Made by a program: the position numbers and the translations under genes. Below, piece by piece: positions 15,735 through 25,006 of a stretch of DNA of 64,000 bases. The stretch spans positions 186,001 to 250,000 of the forward strand of contig JAPLDJ010000016.1 of the NCBI GenBank assembly GCA_026391805.1, in the 5' to 3' direction. The notes below the pieces were generated by a model. The model ran no database searches. It was not told where the DNA came from and worked only from the letters and a program-made list of their open reading frames with translations. Numbering within the stretch: position 1 is the stretch's first letter; every line of letters starts with the position of its first letter. This DNA is from Bacteroidota bacterium (lineage in GTDB: Bacteria > Bacteroidota > Bacteroidia > Bacteroidales > FEN-979).

Positions 15735-16655
15735 ATGAACCGTAACCTGAAGGCACACGCCGCACTGCTGCTCACCACACTGATCTTCGGGATACACTAT
15801 TCGATTGCCAAGAACATCATGCCCGTTCCCTTTCAGCCGATGCAGCTGCTTTTTCTCCGTTCGTTCGGTGCCGTGATTCTTTTCTGGGTCTTCCAGCGGT
15901 TTTATATCCGGGAAAAGGTTGAACGCAGGGATCTCTGGATGCTGGCCATCTGCGGTTTTTTCGGCTTTGCCGCTAACCAGGCGCTCTTTTACAAGGGGCT
16001 GAACCTCACCACACCGGTGGATGCCTCCATCATCCATGTCCTGAATCCTGTTTTTGTGCTGGTTTTTGCCAGCATCCTGATCCATGAAAAGGTGACGGTT
16101 TCAAAGATCCTGGGAATCGTCCTGGGCGCCGGCGGAGCGCTGATGCTCATCCTTTACGGCCGGTCGGTGAACATGAGCACAAATTCCTTTGCCGGCAATA
16201 TCCTGGTGATGGCAAACATGTTCTGCTATGCCATCTACATCGTATTGCTCAAACCCATGGTCGCAAAATACCATTCCATGACCATTCTCAAGTGGGTTTC
16301 ATTTTTCGGCCTGCTATGCATTCTTCCGTTTTGTGTTAAGGGAATGACGGAATTCCGGCCGGCAACTGTTTCAGTGAATGGCTGGCTGGGCGTAACATAT
16401 GTCGTAGTCCTCAACACCTTTGTAGCCTACCTGCTGATCAATTTCGCACTGCAAACCGTCGAAGCCAGCATGGTGAGTTATTATACGTACCTGCAGCCGG
16501 TCATTGCATCGGTGATGTCGCTTTCACTGGGAACGGAGATCATTACTTATCCAAAGATCGTTGCCGCCATCCTGATCTTTGCAGGGGTGTACATCGTCAA
16601 CCGGAAGAGCTGGAGGATGTCCGGCAGGCTAAAGCAGGTGCCTGAAGGGGATTAG
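15735..16655 (+). CDS. EamA/DMT-family membrane transporter
   Basis: 306 aa with ten predicted membrane helices in two EamA halves (about residues 8-140 and 155-290). The first half shows LLTTLIFGIHYSIAK and ALFYKGLNLTTPVDASII; the second shows FCYAIYIVLLKP and EASMVSYYTYLQPVIASV, the standard drug/metabolite exporter layout. Substrates are metabolites or amino acids in relatives and cannot be told here. I place the start at 15735 because the longer ORF begins within the hsp20 terminator. The gene is convergent with the phospholipase D-like gene and their coding ends overlap by 27 bp. Confidence 0.88.
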   Translation: MNRNLKAHAALLLTTLIFGIHYSIAKNIMPVPFQPMQLLFLRSFGAVILFWVFQRFYIREKVERRDLWMLAICGFFGFAANQALFYKGLNLTTPVDASIIHVLNPVFVLVFASILIHEKVTVSKILGIVLGAGGALMLILYGRSVNMSTNSFAGNILVMANMFCYAIYIVLLKPMVAKYHSMTILKWVSFFGLLCILPFCVKGMTEFRPATVSVNGWLGVTYVVVLNTFVAYLLINFALQTVEASMVSYYTYLQPVIASVMSLSLGTEIITYPKIVAAILIFAGVYIVNRKSWRMSGRLKQVPEGD

Positions 16656-17693
16656 GATGGTTTCGAAGATCTTCTCGATCAGCGGCCTGCGCTGCCACCG
16701 TTCAAAATTGAAATTCTCCGAATTCCGCAAGGTCTCATTCACATGTTCCTGGAGCTGACGAAGCACTTCAGGGTCTTTCCCGATCAGCGCGATCTCATAC
16801 TGGTAACGGAAACTGCGGTAATCGAAATTCGCCGAGGTGATGGAGAACACCGAATTGTCGATCATGATCAGCTTGGCATGCAGGTTATGGGGGATGAAAA
16901 AGAGGAATTTGACGTTGCTTTTGTAAAGCATGCCGAGGTACCTGTTCCGCAGGACGTCTATCATTCTTACATCCGAATGCTTCGGCATGATCACCTTTAC
17001 GTCGACACCTCGCTTTCCTGCATCCATCAAAGCTTTCCTTAACAGAAATCCCGGGAGGAAATAGGGCGTTTCAATGATGATCGACTTCTTTGCCTTGCGG
17101 ATCATCTGCACATATCGCTTCTTCATCCGCTGAAACGGGATCGAAGGAACATCCCGCAGAATTTCCCAGTCGTCCATTTTGACCGTCTGGGTAAAGGCCA
17201 GCTTGTTCGGTATCAGGTATGGATTGATCGATTCGAAATTCTGAAGGAAGACTTTCCGGAAAAGGGTGGTCAGCTCGCCTTTTATCCTTAGTGCCAGTTC
17301 CCTCCAGTTGAGGTTGTAACCGGTAATGTTCATCGACCCGATGTAGCTGATCTCGTCGTCGATGACCAGGATCTTCCGGTGGTCGCGCCGGTGGCCGCGG
17401 GTGAAGATATCGGTATTGAGCTTGATCTTTTCAAAGAATTTTACCTCTCCACCATGTTTGATCAGATCCTCAAAGAAAGAATCGGAAACAGGTCCACGGC
17501 CCCAGGAATCGATCATGATTTTCACGGTCAGTCCTTCGCGGGCCTTGCGGGTCAGTGCATCGCGGAATTTAACCCCGATGTGATCGTTGGCGAATTTATA
17601 GGTTTCAAGATAGATGAAACTCCGTGCATTTGCAATGTCGCTGAGCATGACATTGTAAAACTTCAGGGGATCGTCGAGCACAAGGAATTCCAT
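16629..17693 (-). CDS. Phospholipase D-family protein (cardiolipin synthase-like)
   Basis: 354 aa with two HKD sites: HRRDHRKILVID (about residue 102) and HNLHAKLIMID (about residue 272), each followed by the family's GSMNITGYN or TSANFDYRS. This is the layout of cardiolipin synthases and related phosphatidyltransferases. Canonical bacterial cardiolipin synthases have an N-terminal membrane segment, absent here, so it is likely peripheral, closer to ClsB-like or PLD hydrolase relatives. It overlaps the DMT gene's end (27 bp, tail to tail) and lies 46 bp from divergent yicC. Which phospholipid or other phosphodiester it uses is not determined. Confidence 0.85.
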   Translation of the reverse strand: MEFLVLDDPLKFYNVMLSDIANARSFIYLETYKFANDHIGVKFRDALTRKAREGLTVKIMIDSWGRGPVSDSFFEDLIKHGGEVKFFEKIKLNTDIFTRGHRRDHRKILVIDDEISYIGSMNITGYNLNWRELALRIKGELTTLFRKVFLQNFESINPYLIPNKLAFTQTVKMDDWEILRDVPSIPFQRMKKRYVQMIRKAKKSIIIETPYFLPGFLLRKALMDAGKRGVDVKVIMPKHSDVRMIDVLRNRYLGMLYKSNVKFLFFIPHNLHAKLIMIDNSVFSITSANFDYRSFRYQYEIALIGKDPEVLRQLQEHVNETLRNSENFNFERWQRRPLIEKIFETILIPFRHLL

Positions 17694-17708
17694 GAGGTAA
17701 AATTAGGA

Positions 17709-17716
17709 TATTTTTG
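17709..17716 (+). promoter_or_regulatory. -7 element TATTTTTG for yicC-gmk-nadD
   Basis: TATTTTTG lies 24 bp before the yicC ATG. No good -33 box is seen. AAAGGATG just before the start supplies a weak ribosome site. Confidence 0.5.
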
Positions 17717-17739
17717 CGTAAGTTTGCAAAAAAGGATGT

Positions 17740-18627
17740 ATGATCATTTCTATGACCGGCTACGGGAAAGCTGCTGCAGAACTTCCCGGGCGAACCTATA
17801 TCATCGAGATCAAATCGCTCAACAGCAAAGGCCTTGATCTTTCGGTAAAAATCCCCGGGGTTTTCCGTGAGAAGGAGATAGAGGTAAGGAACCTGTTGTC
17901 GCAACGGCTGGTCAGGGGGAAAGTTGAACTGTACGTTTCACCTGAGCGGACGCCCGAGTCGGCTGCCCGGTCGATCAATGTACCCCTGGCGCTGCAGTAC
18001 CAGAAAGAGCTGAAGGAGCTGCAGGCATCGCTGAACGAAGAAACCGGTGAAGGGCTGCTGGCACACATCCTGAAAATGCCGGATGTCATGCAGGGCGATA
18101 CAAGTGAATTCGATGAGGCAAACTGGTCTGTCCTGGCGGAAGGCATTGAATCCGCCCTCAGAGCCACAGAAACGTTCCGGCTTTCGGAGGGAAAGATCCT
18201 GGAAGAAGACCTGAAATTGCGCGTCAATCTTATCCTTTCATTTCTCGACTCGATTGAACCCTTTGAACAGAACCGTATCAACGATATCAAGGAGAGGATC
18301 CGGACGGGTTTCCAGAACATTGCCGGCACCGATCAGATCCAGGCAAGGATCGATGAGAACCGTTTTGAGCAGGAGCTGATCTTTTACATTGAACGTCTTG
18401 ATATCACCGAGGAAAAAGTCCGCCTGAAGAAACATTGCGATTATTTCACCGAAACCCTCAATAATCCTGTTTCACAGGGAAAGAAACTGGGATTCATCTG
18501 CCAGGAGATGGGGCGTGAGATCAATACCATCGGGTCGAAGGCAAATGATGCGGCGATACAGAAGATCGTGGTGCAGATGAAGGATGAGCTGGAGAAGATC
18601 AAGGAGCAGTTGCTGAATATAGTATAG
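17740..18627 (+). CDS. yicC: YicC family protein (RNase-like stress factor)
   Basis: 295 aa with the family start MIISMTGYGKA and conserved LNSKGLDLSVKIP near the N-terminus, then a long helical middle and a C-terminal domain ending in GFICQEMGREINTIGSKAND, the DUF1732 signature. YicC proteins are reported endoribonucleases that influence sRNA decay in Enterobacteria; that function is from the family. It leads a three-gene operon with gmk (6 bp gap) and nadD (7 bp gap); yicC-gmk is a very common pair. Confidence 0.92.
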   Translation: MIISMTGYGKAAAELPGRTYIIEIKSLNSKGLDLSVKIPGVFREKEIEVRNLLSQRLVRGKVELYVSPERTPESAARSINVPLALQYQKELKELQASLNEETGEGLLAHILKMPDVMQGDTSEFDEANWSVLAEGIESALRATETFRLSEGKILEEDLKLRVNLILSFLDSIEPFEQNRINDIKERIRTGFQNIAGTDQIQARIDENRFEQELIFYIERLDITEEKVRLKKHCDYFTETLNNPVSQGKKLGFICQEMGREINTIGSKANDAAIQKIVVQMKDELEKIKEQLLNIV

Positions 18628-18633
18628 TAATTC

Positions 18634-19209
18634 ATGAAGGAAAAAGCCATCATCGTTTCAGCGCCTTCGGGGGCCGGAAAAACTACCATTGTCAGACACC
18701 TGATGGCTGCTCTTCCGATCCTCGAATTCTCAGTCTCCGCCTGCAGCCGTTTGAAAAGAGAGAATGAAACCGATGACATCGACTATAATTTCATCTCTCC
18801 GGAAGCGTTCCGGAAAAAGATTGAAGCTGATGAATTCGTGGAATGGGAAGAGGTTTACCCGGGAAATTATTATGGTACGCTGAAGTCGGAACTGACCCGG
18901 ATCTGGAAGGATGGTAAGATTCCTGTTTTCGATGTGGACGTGGTTGGCGGATTGAACCTGAAGAAGTATTTCGGGGAAAATGCACTGTCTATTTTTATTC
19001 AGCCTCCTTCGGTCGAAACGCTGGAATACCGTTTGCGGAACCGGGGAACCGAATCAGAGGAAAGCCTCCGGAAACGCATTGGAAAATCAATGCAGGAGCT
19101 CGGATATGCCGACCGGTTTGACCGGACTGTCGTGAACGACGAACTCGACAGATCGGGCAATGAGGCGATCCGGATTGTGGAAGAATTCCTGGGCCATCAA
19201 GAAAGCTGA
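18634..19209 (+). CDS. gmk: Guanylate kinase
   Basis: 191 aa. Phosphorylates GMP to GDP with ATP. The P-loop APSGAGKTTI is at residues ~7-16. The GMP-binding region has SACSRLKRENETDDIDYNFIS, in place of the usual SxTTRxxRxGExxGxDYxFxS, so the Ser/Arg/Asp-Tyr ligands are kept with some substitutions. FVEWEEVYPGNYYGT and FDVDVVGGLNLKKYF follow as expected. Length is normal. Lies between yicC and nadD in one transcript. Confidence 0.95.
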   Translation: MKEKAIIVSAPSGAGKTTIVRHLMAALPILEFSVSACSRLKRENETDDIDYNFISPEAFRKKIEADEFVEWEEVYPGNYYGTLKSELTRIWKDGKIPVFDVDVVGGLNLKKYFGENALSIFIQPPSVETLEYRLRNRGTESEESLRKRIGKSMQELGYADRFDRTVVNDELDRSGNEAIRIVEEFLGHQES

Positions 19210-19216
19210 AACCGGG

Positions 19217-19801
19217 ATGGAAAAGAAAAGTAAAACCGGTTTGTTCTTCGGGTCCTTCAACCCGATCCACCAGGGCCACCTGATGATCGCCAATTACATG
19301 GTGGAATTTACCGACATCAGCCAGGTCTGGTTCATTGTTTCCCCGCACAATCCGTTAAAAGAAAAAAACACCTTGCTGGCCGACCATCACCGGCTTGCCA
19401 TGGCGAACATTGCTGTTGAAGATGATCAGCGATTCAGGGCATCGAATATTGAATTTCACCTGCCGCAACCTTCCTATACCATTGATACGCTGACCTACCT
19501 GTCGGAAAAATATCCCGAACGGGAATTCGTGCTTATCGCCGGCAGCGACAATCTTCCCTCCTTTCATAAATGGAAGAACTACGAAGAGCTGTTGAACCGT
19601 TATCACCTTTACATCTATCCTCGACCGGAGACGGTATCCAGCCCTTTTGACAACCATCCGCATGTGCATATGACTTCTGCCCCGCTCATTGAGATCTCAG
19701 CGAGTTTTATCCGGGATGGCATCAGGGAAGGCAAGAATATGCGGCAGTTTCTTCCGGAGAAAGTGTGGGAATACATTGAGGAGATGCATTTTTACAAGTA
19801 G
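19217..19801 (+). CDS. nadD: Nicotinate-nucleotide adenylyltransferase
   Basis: 194 aa from the ATG at 19217; the ORF track's longer form begins inside gmk and its first 19 residues lack family similarity. GLFFGSFNPIHQGHL at the N-terminus contains the nucleotidyltransferase (T/H)xGH site, and ISASFIRDGI near residue 170 is the ISxxxxR ATP-binding motif. It joins nicotinate mononucleotide and ATP to form deamido-NAD in NAD synthesis. It is the last gene of yicC-gmk-nadD and is followed by an AGCGGAATTTCAAATTCCGCT hairpin. Confidence 0.95.
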   Translation: MEKKSKTGLFFGSFNPIHQGHLMIANYMVEFTDISQVWFIVSPHNPLKEKNTLLADHHRLAMANIAVEDDQRFRASNIEFHLPQPSYTIDTLTYLSEKYPEREFVLIAGSDNLPSFHKWKNYEELLNRYHLYIYPRPETVSSPFDNHPHVHMTSAPLIEISASFIRDGIREGKNMRQFLPEKVWEYIEEMHFYK

Positions 19802-19823
19802 ATACTGGATGTCGGAGCATACA

Positions 19824-19918
19824 GCTAAGCGGAATTTCAAATTCCGCTCAGCATAGGGTGCTTTTTCCGACCTGCAAACTTTGTGACTCTGTTACTCTGT
19901 TACTCTGTCACTTTGTCA
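19824..19918. repeat. Hairpin GCTAAGCGGAATTT... plus 9-nt tandem repeat
   Basis: AGCGGAATTTCAAATTCCGCT (19824-19852 with flanks) is a near-perfect hairpin placed between convergent genes and may end transcription of nadD. From about 19880 a GACTCTGTTACTCTGTTACTCTGTCAC stretch repeats a 9-nt unit and runs up to the end of the alpha/beta hydrolase gene. Confidence 0.55.
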
Positions 19919-20705
19919 ACACTTTCCTGGCAAACCCTCTTACCATCTCAAAGGTTTCTTCCGGCGCTTCGAAATAGCCCATGTGGCCGGCGTCGCGGAG
20001 CAGGAGGAGTTCGGAATGGGCGGGAAGGGAGATCATTTCGGAGATGCGTGAAAGCGGGGTTCTCGGATCTTTGAGCCCGAGGATAAACAGCACCGGCAAC
20101 GATGTCATCCGTAACAGTTCCTTTTGGTCTTCACGAACCTTCATTCCCTCCAGTGCTGCAATAACCGCTTCTTTCTTCATCTTCCCGGCTTCAGCGACCA
20201 ATTCCTTGATCTCTTTACTGAATTTTCCCCTGACCTCAGCAGGAAAAAGATCGGGGATGAAGCTGGTGATAAATTCGAATTTGTCCTGGTTCACAAGGCT
20301 GATCGTTCGTTCACGGTTCTTCCTGTCTTCCGCCGAATCCGCAAAAGAATGTGAATGAAACAGCCCGAATCCCTTCAGCATTTCCGGGTACTTGCCGGCA
20401 AAAGAGAGGGCCACATAACCTCCCATCGAATGGCCGACCAGGAGGCATTTCTTCACCTTTTCCTGTTTGAGAACGGCATGAACAACATCAGCCTGGAGCT
20501 CCATGGTATGGATCTTCCCGATGCATTCACTTTTACCGTGACCCGGAAGGTCGATCGCAATCACCCGGAATTCCCTTGAAAGCAAGCCGGTGAAGGTTTT
20601 CCAGATCGAAGAGGATTCAGTAAACCCATGCAGGAGGACAATGGTTTTGCCTTCGCCTTTGTCGTGATAAAAGATTTGCTTACCCTGAAAATTTATTGTT
20701 TTCAT
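19908..20705 (-). CDS. Alpha/beta hydrolase
   Basis: 265 aa from the ATG at 20705; the ORF track starts six codons earlier at a GTG. The fold's marks are present in order: LLHGFTESSSIW (oxyanion HG), IDLPGHGKS, GHSMGGYVAL (nucleophile elbow, Ser about 97), LFILGLKDPRTPL (acid region) and LLLRDAGHMGYFE (catalytic His). It resembles the esterase/MenH-like group but I cannot name a substrate. There is no signal peptide, so it is cytoplasmic. It is separated from pepP by about 100 bp and may share its transcript. Confidence 0.85.
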   Translation of the reverse strand: MKTINFQGKQIFYHDKGEGKTIVLLHGFTESSSIWKTFTGLLSREFRVIAIDLPGHGKSECIGKIHTMELQADVVHAVLKQEKVKKCLLVGHSMGGYVALSFAGKYPEMLKGFGLFHSHSFADSAEDRKNRERTISLVNQDKFEFITSFIPDLFPAEVRGKFSKEIKELVAEAGKMKKEAVIAALEGMKVREDQKELLRMTSLPVLFILGLKDPRTPLSRISEMISLPAHSELLLLRDAGHMGYFEAPEETFEMVRGFARKVLTK

Positions 20706-20819
20706 AGATGTATAAAAACTCACCCCCTGCCCCTAACGGGGCTTAGGGTTGACTAAAAAGTTCATTTTTTTCTCGCAGATTTTAACTTATTGGTCAGTCC
20801 CATCGAGGAGGTGAGTTTA

Positions 20820-22208
20820 TTAACTGCTCATCATCGCCTCAATGTCGGCAACGGTCTTGGGGATCGGTTTCCCGAGCACCCTTGCACCGGTATCGGTCAC
20901 GAGGATATCATCTTCGATGCGGATGCCTCCGAAATCCTTATAGGTTTCGACTTTCTCGTAGTTGATAAAGTCGGCAAGCTTGTTTTCGGATTTCCAGATA
21001 TCAATGAGCTCGGGGATGAAATAGATGCCTGGCTCGATGGTCATAACGAAGTTTTTCTTCAGTTTCCGTCCGAAACGGAGAAAGGCCAGGCCGAACTCCT
21101 TGCTGCGCGTCACCTCCCCGTCATAGCCGACGAAATTTTCACCCAGTCCTTCAAGGTCATGTACATCCAGTCCCATGGGGTGGCCCAATCCGTGCGGGAA
21201 GAAAAGTGTATGTGCGCCTTTGTTCACGGCTTCGTTCACATCACCCTTCATGATGCCCAATGCTTTCATACCTTTTACAATTTCGGTGGCGGCCAGCAGA
21301 TGGATCTCTTTGAACGGAACACCGGGTTTGACAGCAGCAATGCCAGCCATGTTTGCATTCAGCACGATCTCGTAAATCTCGCGCTGACGCTGGGAAAATT
21401 TACCGCCGACGGGAACGGTTCTGGTGATATCGCTTGCATAATGCAGTCCCGATTCGCAACCGGCGTCGATCACCAGCATGCGTCCTTCCGCCAGGGTATT
21501 CCCGTGATAATGGTTATGAAGCGTTTGTCCATTGATGGAGAGGATCACCGGGAAGGAGACCGGACCGCCATGGGCCAGTGCAATCCCTTCAATCGTCCCG
21601 GCAATCTCCTGTTCCACAATTCCGGGCTTAGCCATTTTCATCGCCGTGGTATGCATGATGTATGCTACGTCGATCATCTTCTCGATCTCGGCAATCTCAC
21701 GATCATCCTTTTCCATCCTGAGCTTGATGACGCCCCGGATAAGCTCTTCGGAAGCCTCAATCTTCAGACCACCGTGGGGTATCCCGAGGAGGTCGGAGAG
21801 CCAGAGCTTTGTTTCGCCGCGGTAGGGCGGGAGAAAATGAATTGTGCGACCTTTATCCATGGCATCTTTCAGCACTGCGGAAAGAGCGTTCAGCGGGGCA
21901 GTGTTTTCCACACCCGCGTTTTTCGCCTGGTCCCAAATGGTGGGTTGCTTCCCCATCCAGATGATGTCGTCGATATCCACATCATTCCCGAAAATATGAT
22001 CGGTTCCGGTATCGAGGTCGATCACTCCGGCCAGGTCGGGATGATCCAGCCCGAAGAAATAGAGGAAACTGCTGTCCTGCCGGAAGCTGTAAGTATTGCC
22101 CGGGTAATTGAAAGGGGATTCCTGGTTGCCCAAAAGAAGAACCAGGCCTGTGTTCAGTTCTTTGCGGAGCCTTGCCCTGCGATCGGAATAAATAGTTGAC
22201 GGGAACAT
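20820..22208 (-). CDS. pepP: Xaa-Pro aminopeptidase (M24B)
   Basis: 462 aa. N-terminal creatinase-like domain (LVLLLGNQESPFNYPGNTYSFRQDSSFLYFFGL) followed by the pita-bread fold. Metal ligands can be followed in VIDAGCESGLHYASDITRT (Asp, Asp), FFPHGLGHPMGLDVHD (His), MTIEPGIYF (Glu) and FGGIRIEDDILVT (Glu). It removes N-terminal residues that precede proline. The size matches bacterial aminopeptidase P. It is divergent from sdhC with 106 bp between starts. Confidence 0.95.
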   Translation of the reverse strand: MFPSTIYSDRRARLRKELNTGLVLLLGNQESPFNYPGNTYSFRQDSSFLYFFGLDHPDLAGVIDLDTGTDHIFGNDVDIDDIIWMGKQPTIWDQAKNAGVENTAPLNALSAVLKDAMDKGRTIHFLPPYRGETKLWLSDLLGIPHGGLKIEASEELIRGVIKLRMEKDDREIAEIEKMIDVAYIMHTTAMKMAKPGIVEQEIAGTIEGIALAHGGPVSFPVILSINGQTLHNHYHGNTLAEGRMLVIDAGCESGLHYASDITRTVPVGGKFSQRQREIYEIVLNANMAGIAAVKPGVPFKEIHLLAATEIVKGMKALGIMKGDVNEAVNKGAHTLFFPHGLGHPMGLDVHDLEGLGENFVGYDGEVTRSKEFGLAFLRFGRKLKKNFVMTIEPGIYFIPELIDIWKSENKLADFINYEKVETYKDFGGIRIEDDILVTDTGARVLGKPIPKTVADIEAMMSS

Positions 22209-22250
22209 AATTCAGAACGATTAAAAAAATAGTGAAAATATTGAATATGA

Positions 22251-22282
22251 TTTGTCCGGGTGAAAATTAAATCCTATTTTTG
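22251..22282 (+). promoter_or_regulatory. Promoter TTTG-N20-TATTTTTG for the sdh operon
   Basis: TTTG at 22251-22254 and TATTTTTG at 22275-22282 with a 20-bp gap match the Bacteroidota consensus. The predicted transcription start is near 22289, about 26 bp before sdhC. Confidence 0.75.
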
Positions 22283-22314
22283 AAACTACGAACAAAAATA
22301 CTTAAAAGCCTGTT

Positions 22315-22983
22315 ATGAATTCTTCTTTCCTGCATTTTTCATCCATCACCAAGAAAGTGTGGATGGCTTTACTGGGATTGTTCCTGATGGTCTTCCTGGT
22401 GGTCCATCTCGGGATCAATTTGTGTCTGCTCAGGGATGACGGCGGCCGATGGTTCCGCGACGCGGCGCATTTCATGGGAACCAATTACATAATAAAAGTC
22501 TTCGAGGTGATCCTTTTCGGAGGATTTATCCTTCATGTCCTCATCGGGATCATCCTTCAGATAAAGAACTGGTTCTCGCGACCGGTGAGGTACAAAATAT
22601 CGAATAAAACCACCACACCATTCCTTTCCAAGTATATGATCTACACGGGTGCGATCGTGCTGACCTTTCTCATCATCCACCTGTTCAATTTCTATTTTAT
22701 CAAATATGGCTGGGTTACGAGTCCCGTGTCACCCCTTGAAGGCGGTGAGCCGGATTTTGCGGCTGTTGCCAGGTCTCTTTTCGGGCAGCCCGTCTATTCT
22801 GCCATTTATATTGTCCTGATCATTTGCCTGGGATTTCACCTTTATCATGCTTTCCAGTCAGGTTTCCAGACCCTGGGGCTGGATCATAAGACCTATACCC
22901 CGTATATCACGGGCTTTGGTATTTTCTATTCGATCGTTATCCCGCTGGGATTTATTATCATACCAATCTATTTTCTTATCTGA
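22315..22983 (+). CDS. sdhC: Succinate dehydrogenase/fumarate reductase cytochrome b subunit
   Basis: 222 aa with five membrane helices and the histidines expected for two b hemes (for example in [31 protein letters not shown] and [16 protein letters not shown]). This is the diheme, type B architecture typical of Bacteroidota frdC/sdhC, in which one membrane subunit anchors the flavoprotein and iron-sulfur protein and passes electrons to or from quinone. First gene of sdhC-A-B; 8 bp separate it from sdhA. Confidence 0.93.
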   Translation: MNSSFLHFSSITKKVWMALLGLFLMVFLVVHLGINLCLLRDDGGRWFRDAAHFMGTNYIIKVFEVILFGGFILHVLIGIILQIKNWFSRPVRYKISNKTTTPFLSKYMIYTGAIVLTFLIIHLFNFYFIKYGWVTSPVSPLEGGEPDFAAVARSLFGQPVYSAIYIVLIICLGFHLYHAFQSGFQTLGLDHKTYTPYITGFGIFYSIVIPLGFIIIPIYFLI

Positions 22984-22991
22984 CCTGCATT

Positions 22992-24929
22992 ATGGCTGAT
23001 TTAAATGCAAAAATTCCCTCCGGGCCGCTGACCGGAAAATGGACACAATACAAGAACCACCAGAACCTCGTCAACCCGGCGAACAAGCGGAAGCTGGACG
23101 TCATTATTGTCGGAACCGGGCTGGCTGGCGCTTCTGCCGCAGCATCATTGGGCGAGATGGGGTTCAACGTCAAGATTTTCTGTTACCAGGACAGTCCGCG
23201 CCGGGCTCACAGCATCGCGGCCCAGGGGGGCATCAATGCTGCAAAGAATTATCCCAACGACGGTGATAACATCTACCGGCTCTTTTATGATACCATCAAA
23301 GGAGGCGATTACCGGTCGCGGGAATCAAATGTTTACCGGCTCGCAGAGGTCAGCAACAACATCATTGACCAGTGCGTGGCGCAGGGTGTTCCTTTTGCCC
23401 GGGAATACGGTGGTTCGCTTGAGAACCGTTCTTTTGGCGGCGCGCAGGTATCACGTACCTTCTTTGCCCGCGGGCAGACGGGCCAGCAGTTGCTGCTGGG
23501 CGCATACAGCGCTTTAAGCCGCCAGCTCAAGATGGGAACGGTGAAATTGTTCAACCGCCATGAGATGCTTGAACTTGTCATCGTTGACGGAAAAGCACGC
23601 GGCATCATCGCCCGCGACCTTGTGACAGGAAAGCTCGAACGCCATTTCGGTCATGCCGTGGTCATTGCCACGGGCGGATACGGCAACGTATTTTATCTTT
23701 CCACCAATGCGATGGGATCCAATGTCAGCGCCTGCTGGCAGGTCTTTAAAAAGGGAGCCTGGTTTGCCAATCCCTGTTTTACACAGATCCATCCCACCTG
23801 CATCCCGGTTCACGGAGATTACCAGTCGAAGCTGACCCTGATGAGCGAAAGCCTCCGGAATGACGGCCGTATCTGGGTCCCGAAAAATAAAGAAGATGCC
23901 GAAAAGCACCGTAAAGGACTTATAAAGGCAAAAGATATCAGGGAAGAAGACCGTGATTATTACCTTGAAAGAAGGTATCCTGCATACGGGAACCTTGTCC
24001 CGCGCGATGTGGCCTCACGCGCTGCAAAAGAGCGTTGTGATGCCGGTTACGGCGTGGGTTCGACCGGCCTGGCTGTTTTTCTTGATTTTGAAGAGTCGAT
24101 CAAGCGCCTCGGCAGGCATGTGATCGAGGAACGGTACGGAAATCTTTTCCAGATGTATGAAAAGATCGTGGATGAAAATCCGTATGAAAACCCGATGATG
24201 ATCTACCCTGCCGTTCATTATACAATGGGCGGAATCTGGGTGGACTATGAACTGATGACTACCATCCCGGGCTTGTATGCACTGGGTGAAGCCAATTATT
24301 CCGATCACGGCGCCAATCGCCTCGGTGCTTCAGCGCTTATGCAGGGACTGGCCGACGGATATTTCGTGCTGCCTTACACCATTCAGAATTACCTGTCGGG
24401 TGAGATCCGCATTCCGAGGATGTCGACCGATAAAAACGAGTTTGTTGAAGCAGAAAACACCGTCAGGGAAAGGATCAATAAGCTGATGTCGGTGAAAGGC
24501 ACAAAATCGGTGGATCATTTTCACAAGGAACTGGGAAAGATCATGTGGGAATTTGTCGGCATGGGCAGGAATGAAGCGGGACTGAAGAAAGCCATCGAAC
24601 TCATTCGTGCACTGCGTACTGAATTCTGGAAAGATGTAAGGATCACCGGAGGCATAGAAGAACTGAACCCGGAGCTGGAAAAAGCAAGCCGTGTAGCCGA
24701 CTTCCTTGAAATGGGAGAATTGCTTGCGCTCGACGCCCTCAACCGGAATGAAAGCTGCGGCGGGCATTTCCGCGAGGAATACCAGACGAATGAAGGCGAA
24801 TGCCTCCGCAACGACCAAGACTTTATGTATGTGGCGGCATGGGAGTTTTTGAAAGAAGGGGAATTCAAACTGAACAAAGAACCCCTGAAATACGAAGAAA
24901 TTGAAGTTAAACAGCGTATTTATAAATAA
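22992..24929 (+). CDS. sdhA: Succinate dehydrogenase/fumarate reductase flavoprotein subunit
   Basis: 645 aa. FAD-binding motif [21 protein letters not shown] near residue 35, the flavin-linking histidine in [19 protein letters not shown], and the substrate-site HPTCIPVHG and [11 protein letters not shown] stretches. It interconverts succinate and fumarate; direction depends on the organism's quinone and cannot be read from this gene alone. The longer flavoprotein is typical of the type B (Wolinella/Bacteroides-like) group. Separated from sdhB by a 77-bp gap that contains an inverted-repeat hairpin. Confidence 0.95.
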   Translation: MADLNAKIPSGPLTGKWTQYKNHQNLVNPANKRKLDVIIVGTGLAGASAAASLGEMGFNVKIFCYQDSPRRAHSIAAQGGINAAKNYPNDGDNIYRLFYDTIKGGDYRSRESNVYRLAEVSNNIIDQCVAQGVPFAREYGGSLENRSFGGAQVSRTFFARGQTGQQLLLGAYSALSRQLKMGTVKLFNRHEMLELVIVDGKARGIIARDLVTGKLERHFGHAVVIATGGYGNVFYLSTNAMGSNVSACWQVFKKGAWFANPCFTQIHPTCIPVHGDYQSKLTLMSESLRNDGRIWVPKNKEDAEKHRKGLIKAKDIREEDRDYYLERRYPAYGNLVPRDVASRAAKERCDAGYGVGSTGLAVFLDFEESIKRLGRHVIEERYGNLFQMYEKIVDENPYENPMMIYPAVHYTMGGIWVDYELMTTIPGLYALGEANYSDHGANRLGASALMQGLADGYFVLPYTIQNYLSGEIRIPRMSTDKNEFVEAENTVRERINKLMSVKGTKSVDHFHKELGKIMWEFVGMGRNEAGLKKAIELIRALRTEFWKDVRITGGIEELNPELEKASRVADFLEMGELLALDALNRNESCGGHFREEYQTNEGECLRNDQDFMYVAAWEFLKEGEFKLNKEPLKYEEIEVKQRIYK

Positions 24930-24934
24930 TTTTT

Positions 24935-24993
24935 AGCGCCTTCGCGCCTTTGCGGTGAAAAAACCGTGAAGACGCGAAGACGCAAAGTTTCGC
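24935..24993. repeat. Inverted-repeat hairpin between sdhA and sdhB
   Basis: GCGCCTTCGCGCCTTTGCGG pairs imperfectly with CCGTGAAGACGCGAAGACGC. The two arms use the GCGTCTT(C/T) unit also found at 45491 and 54207. The position inside an operon could alter relative expression of sdhB through processing or partial termination. Confidence 0.6.
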
Positions 24994-25006
24994 AAAAAAT
25001 GCATGT

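Noticed and set aside
20790-22199. 469-aa plus-strand ORF opposite pepP
   Set aside because: It is the antisense shadow of a well-conserved aminopeptidase P gene and shows no domain of its own.
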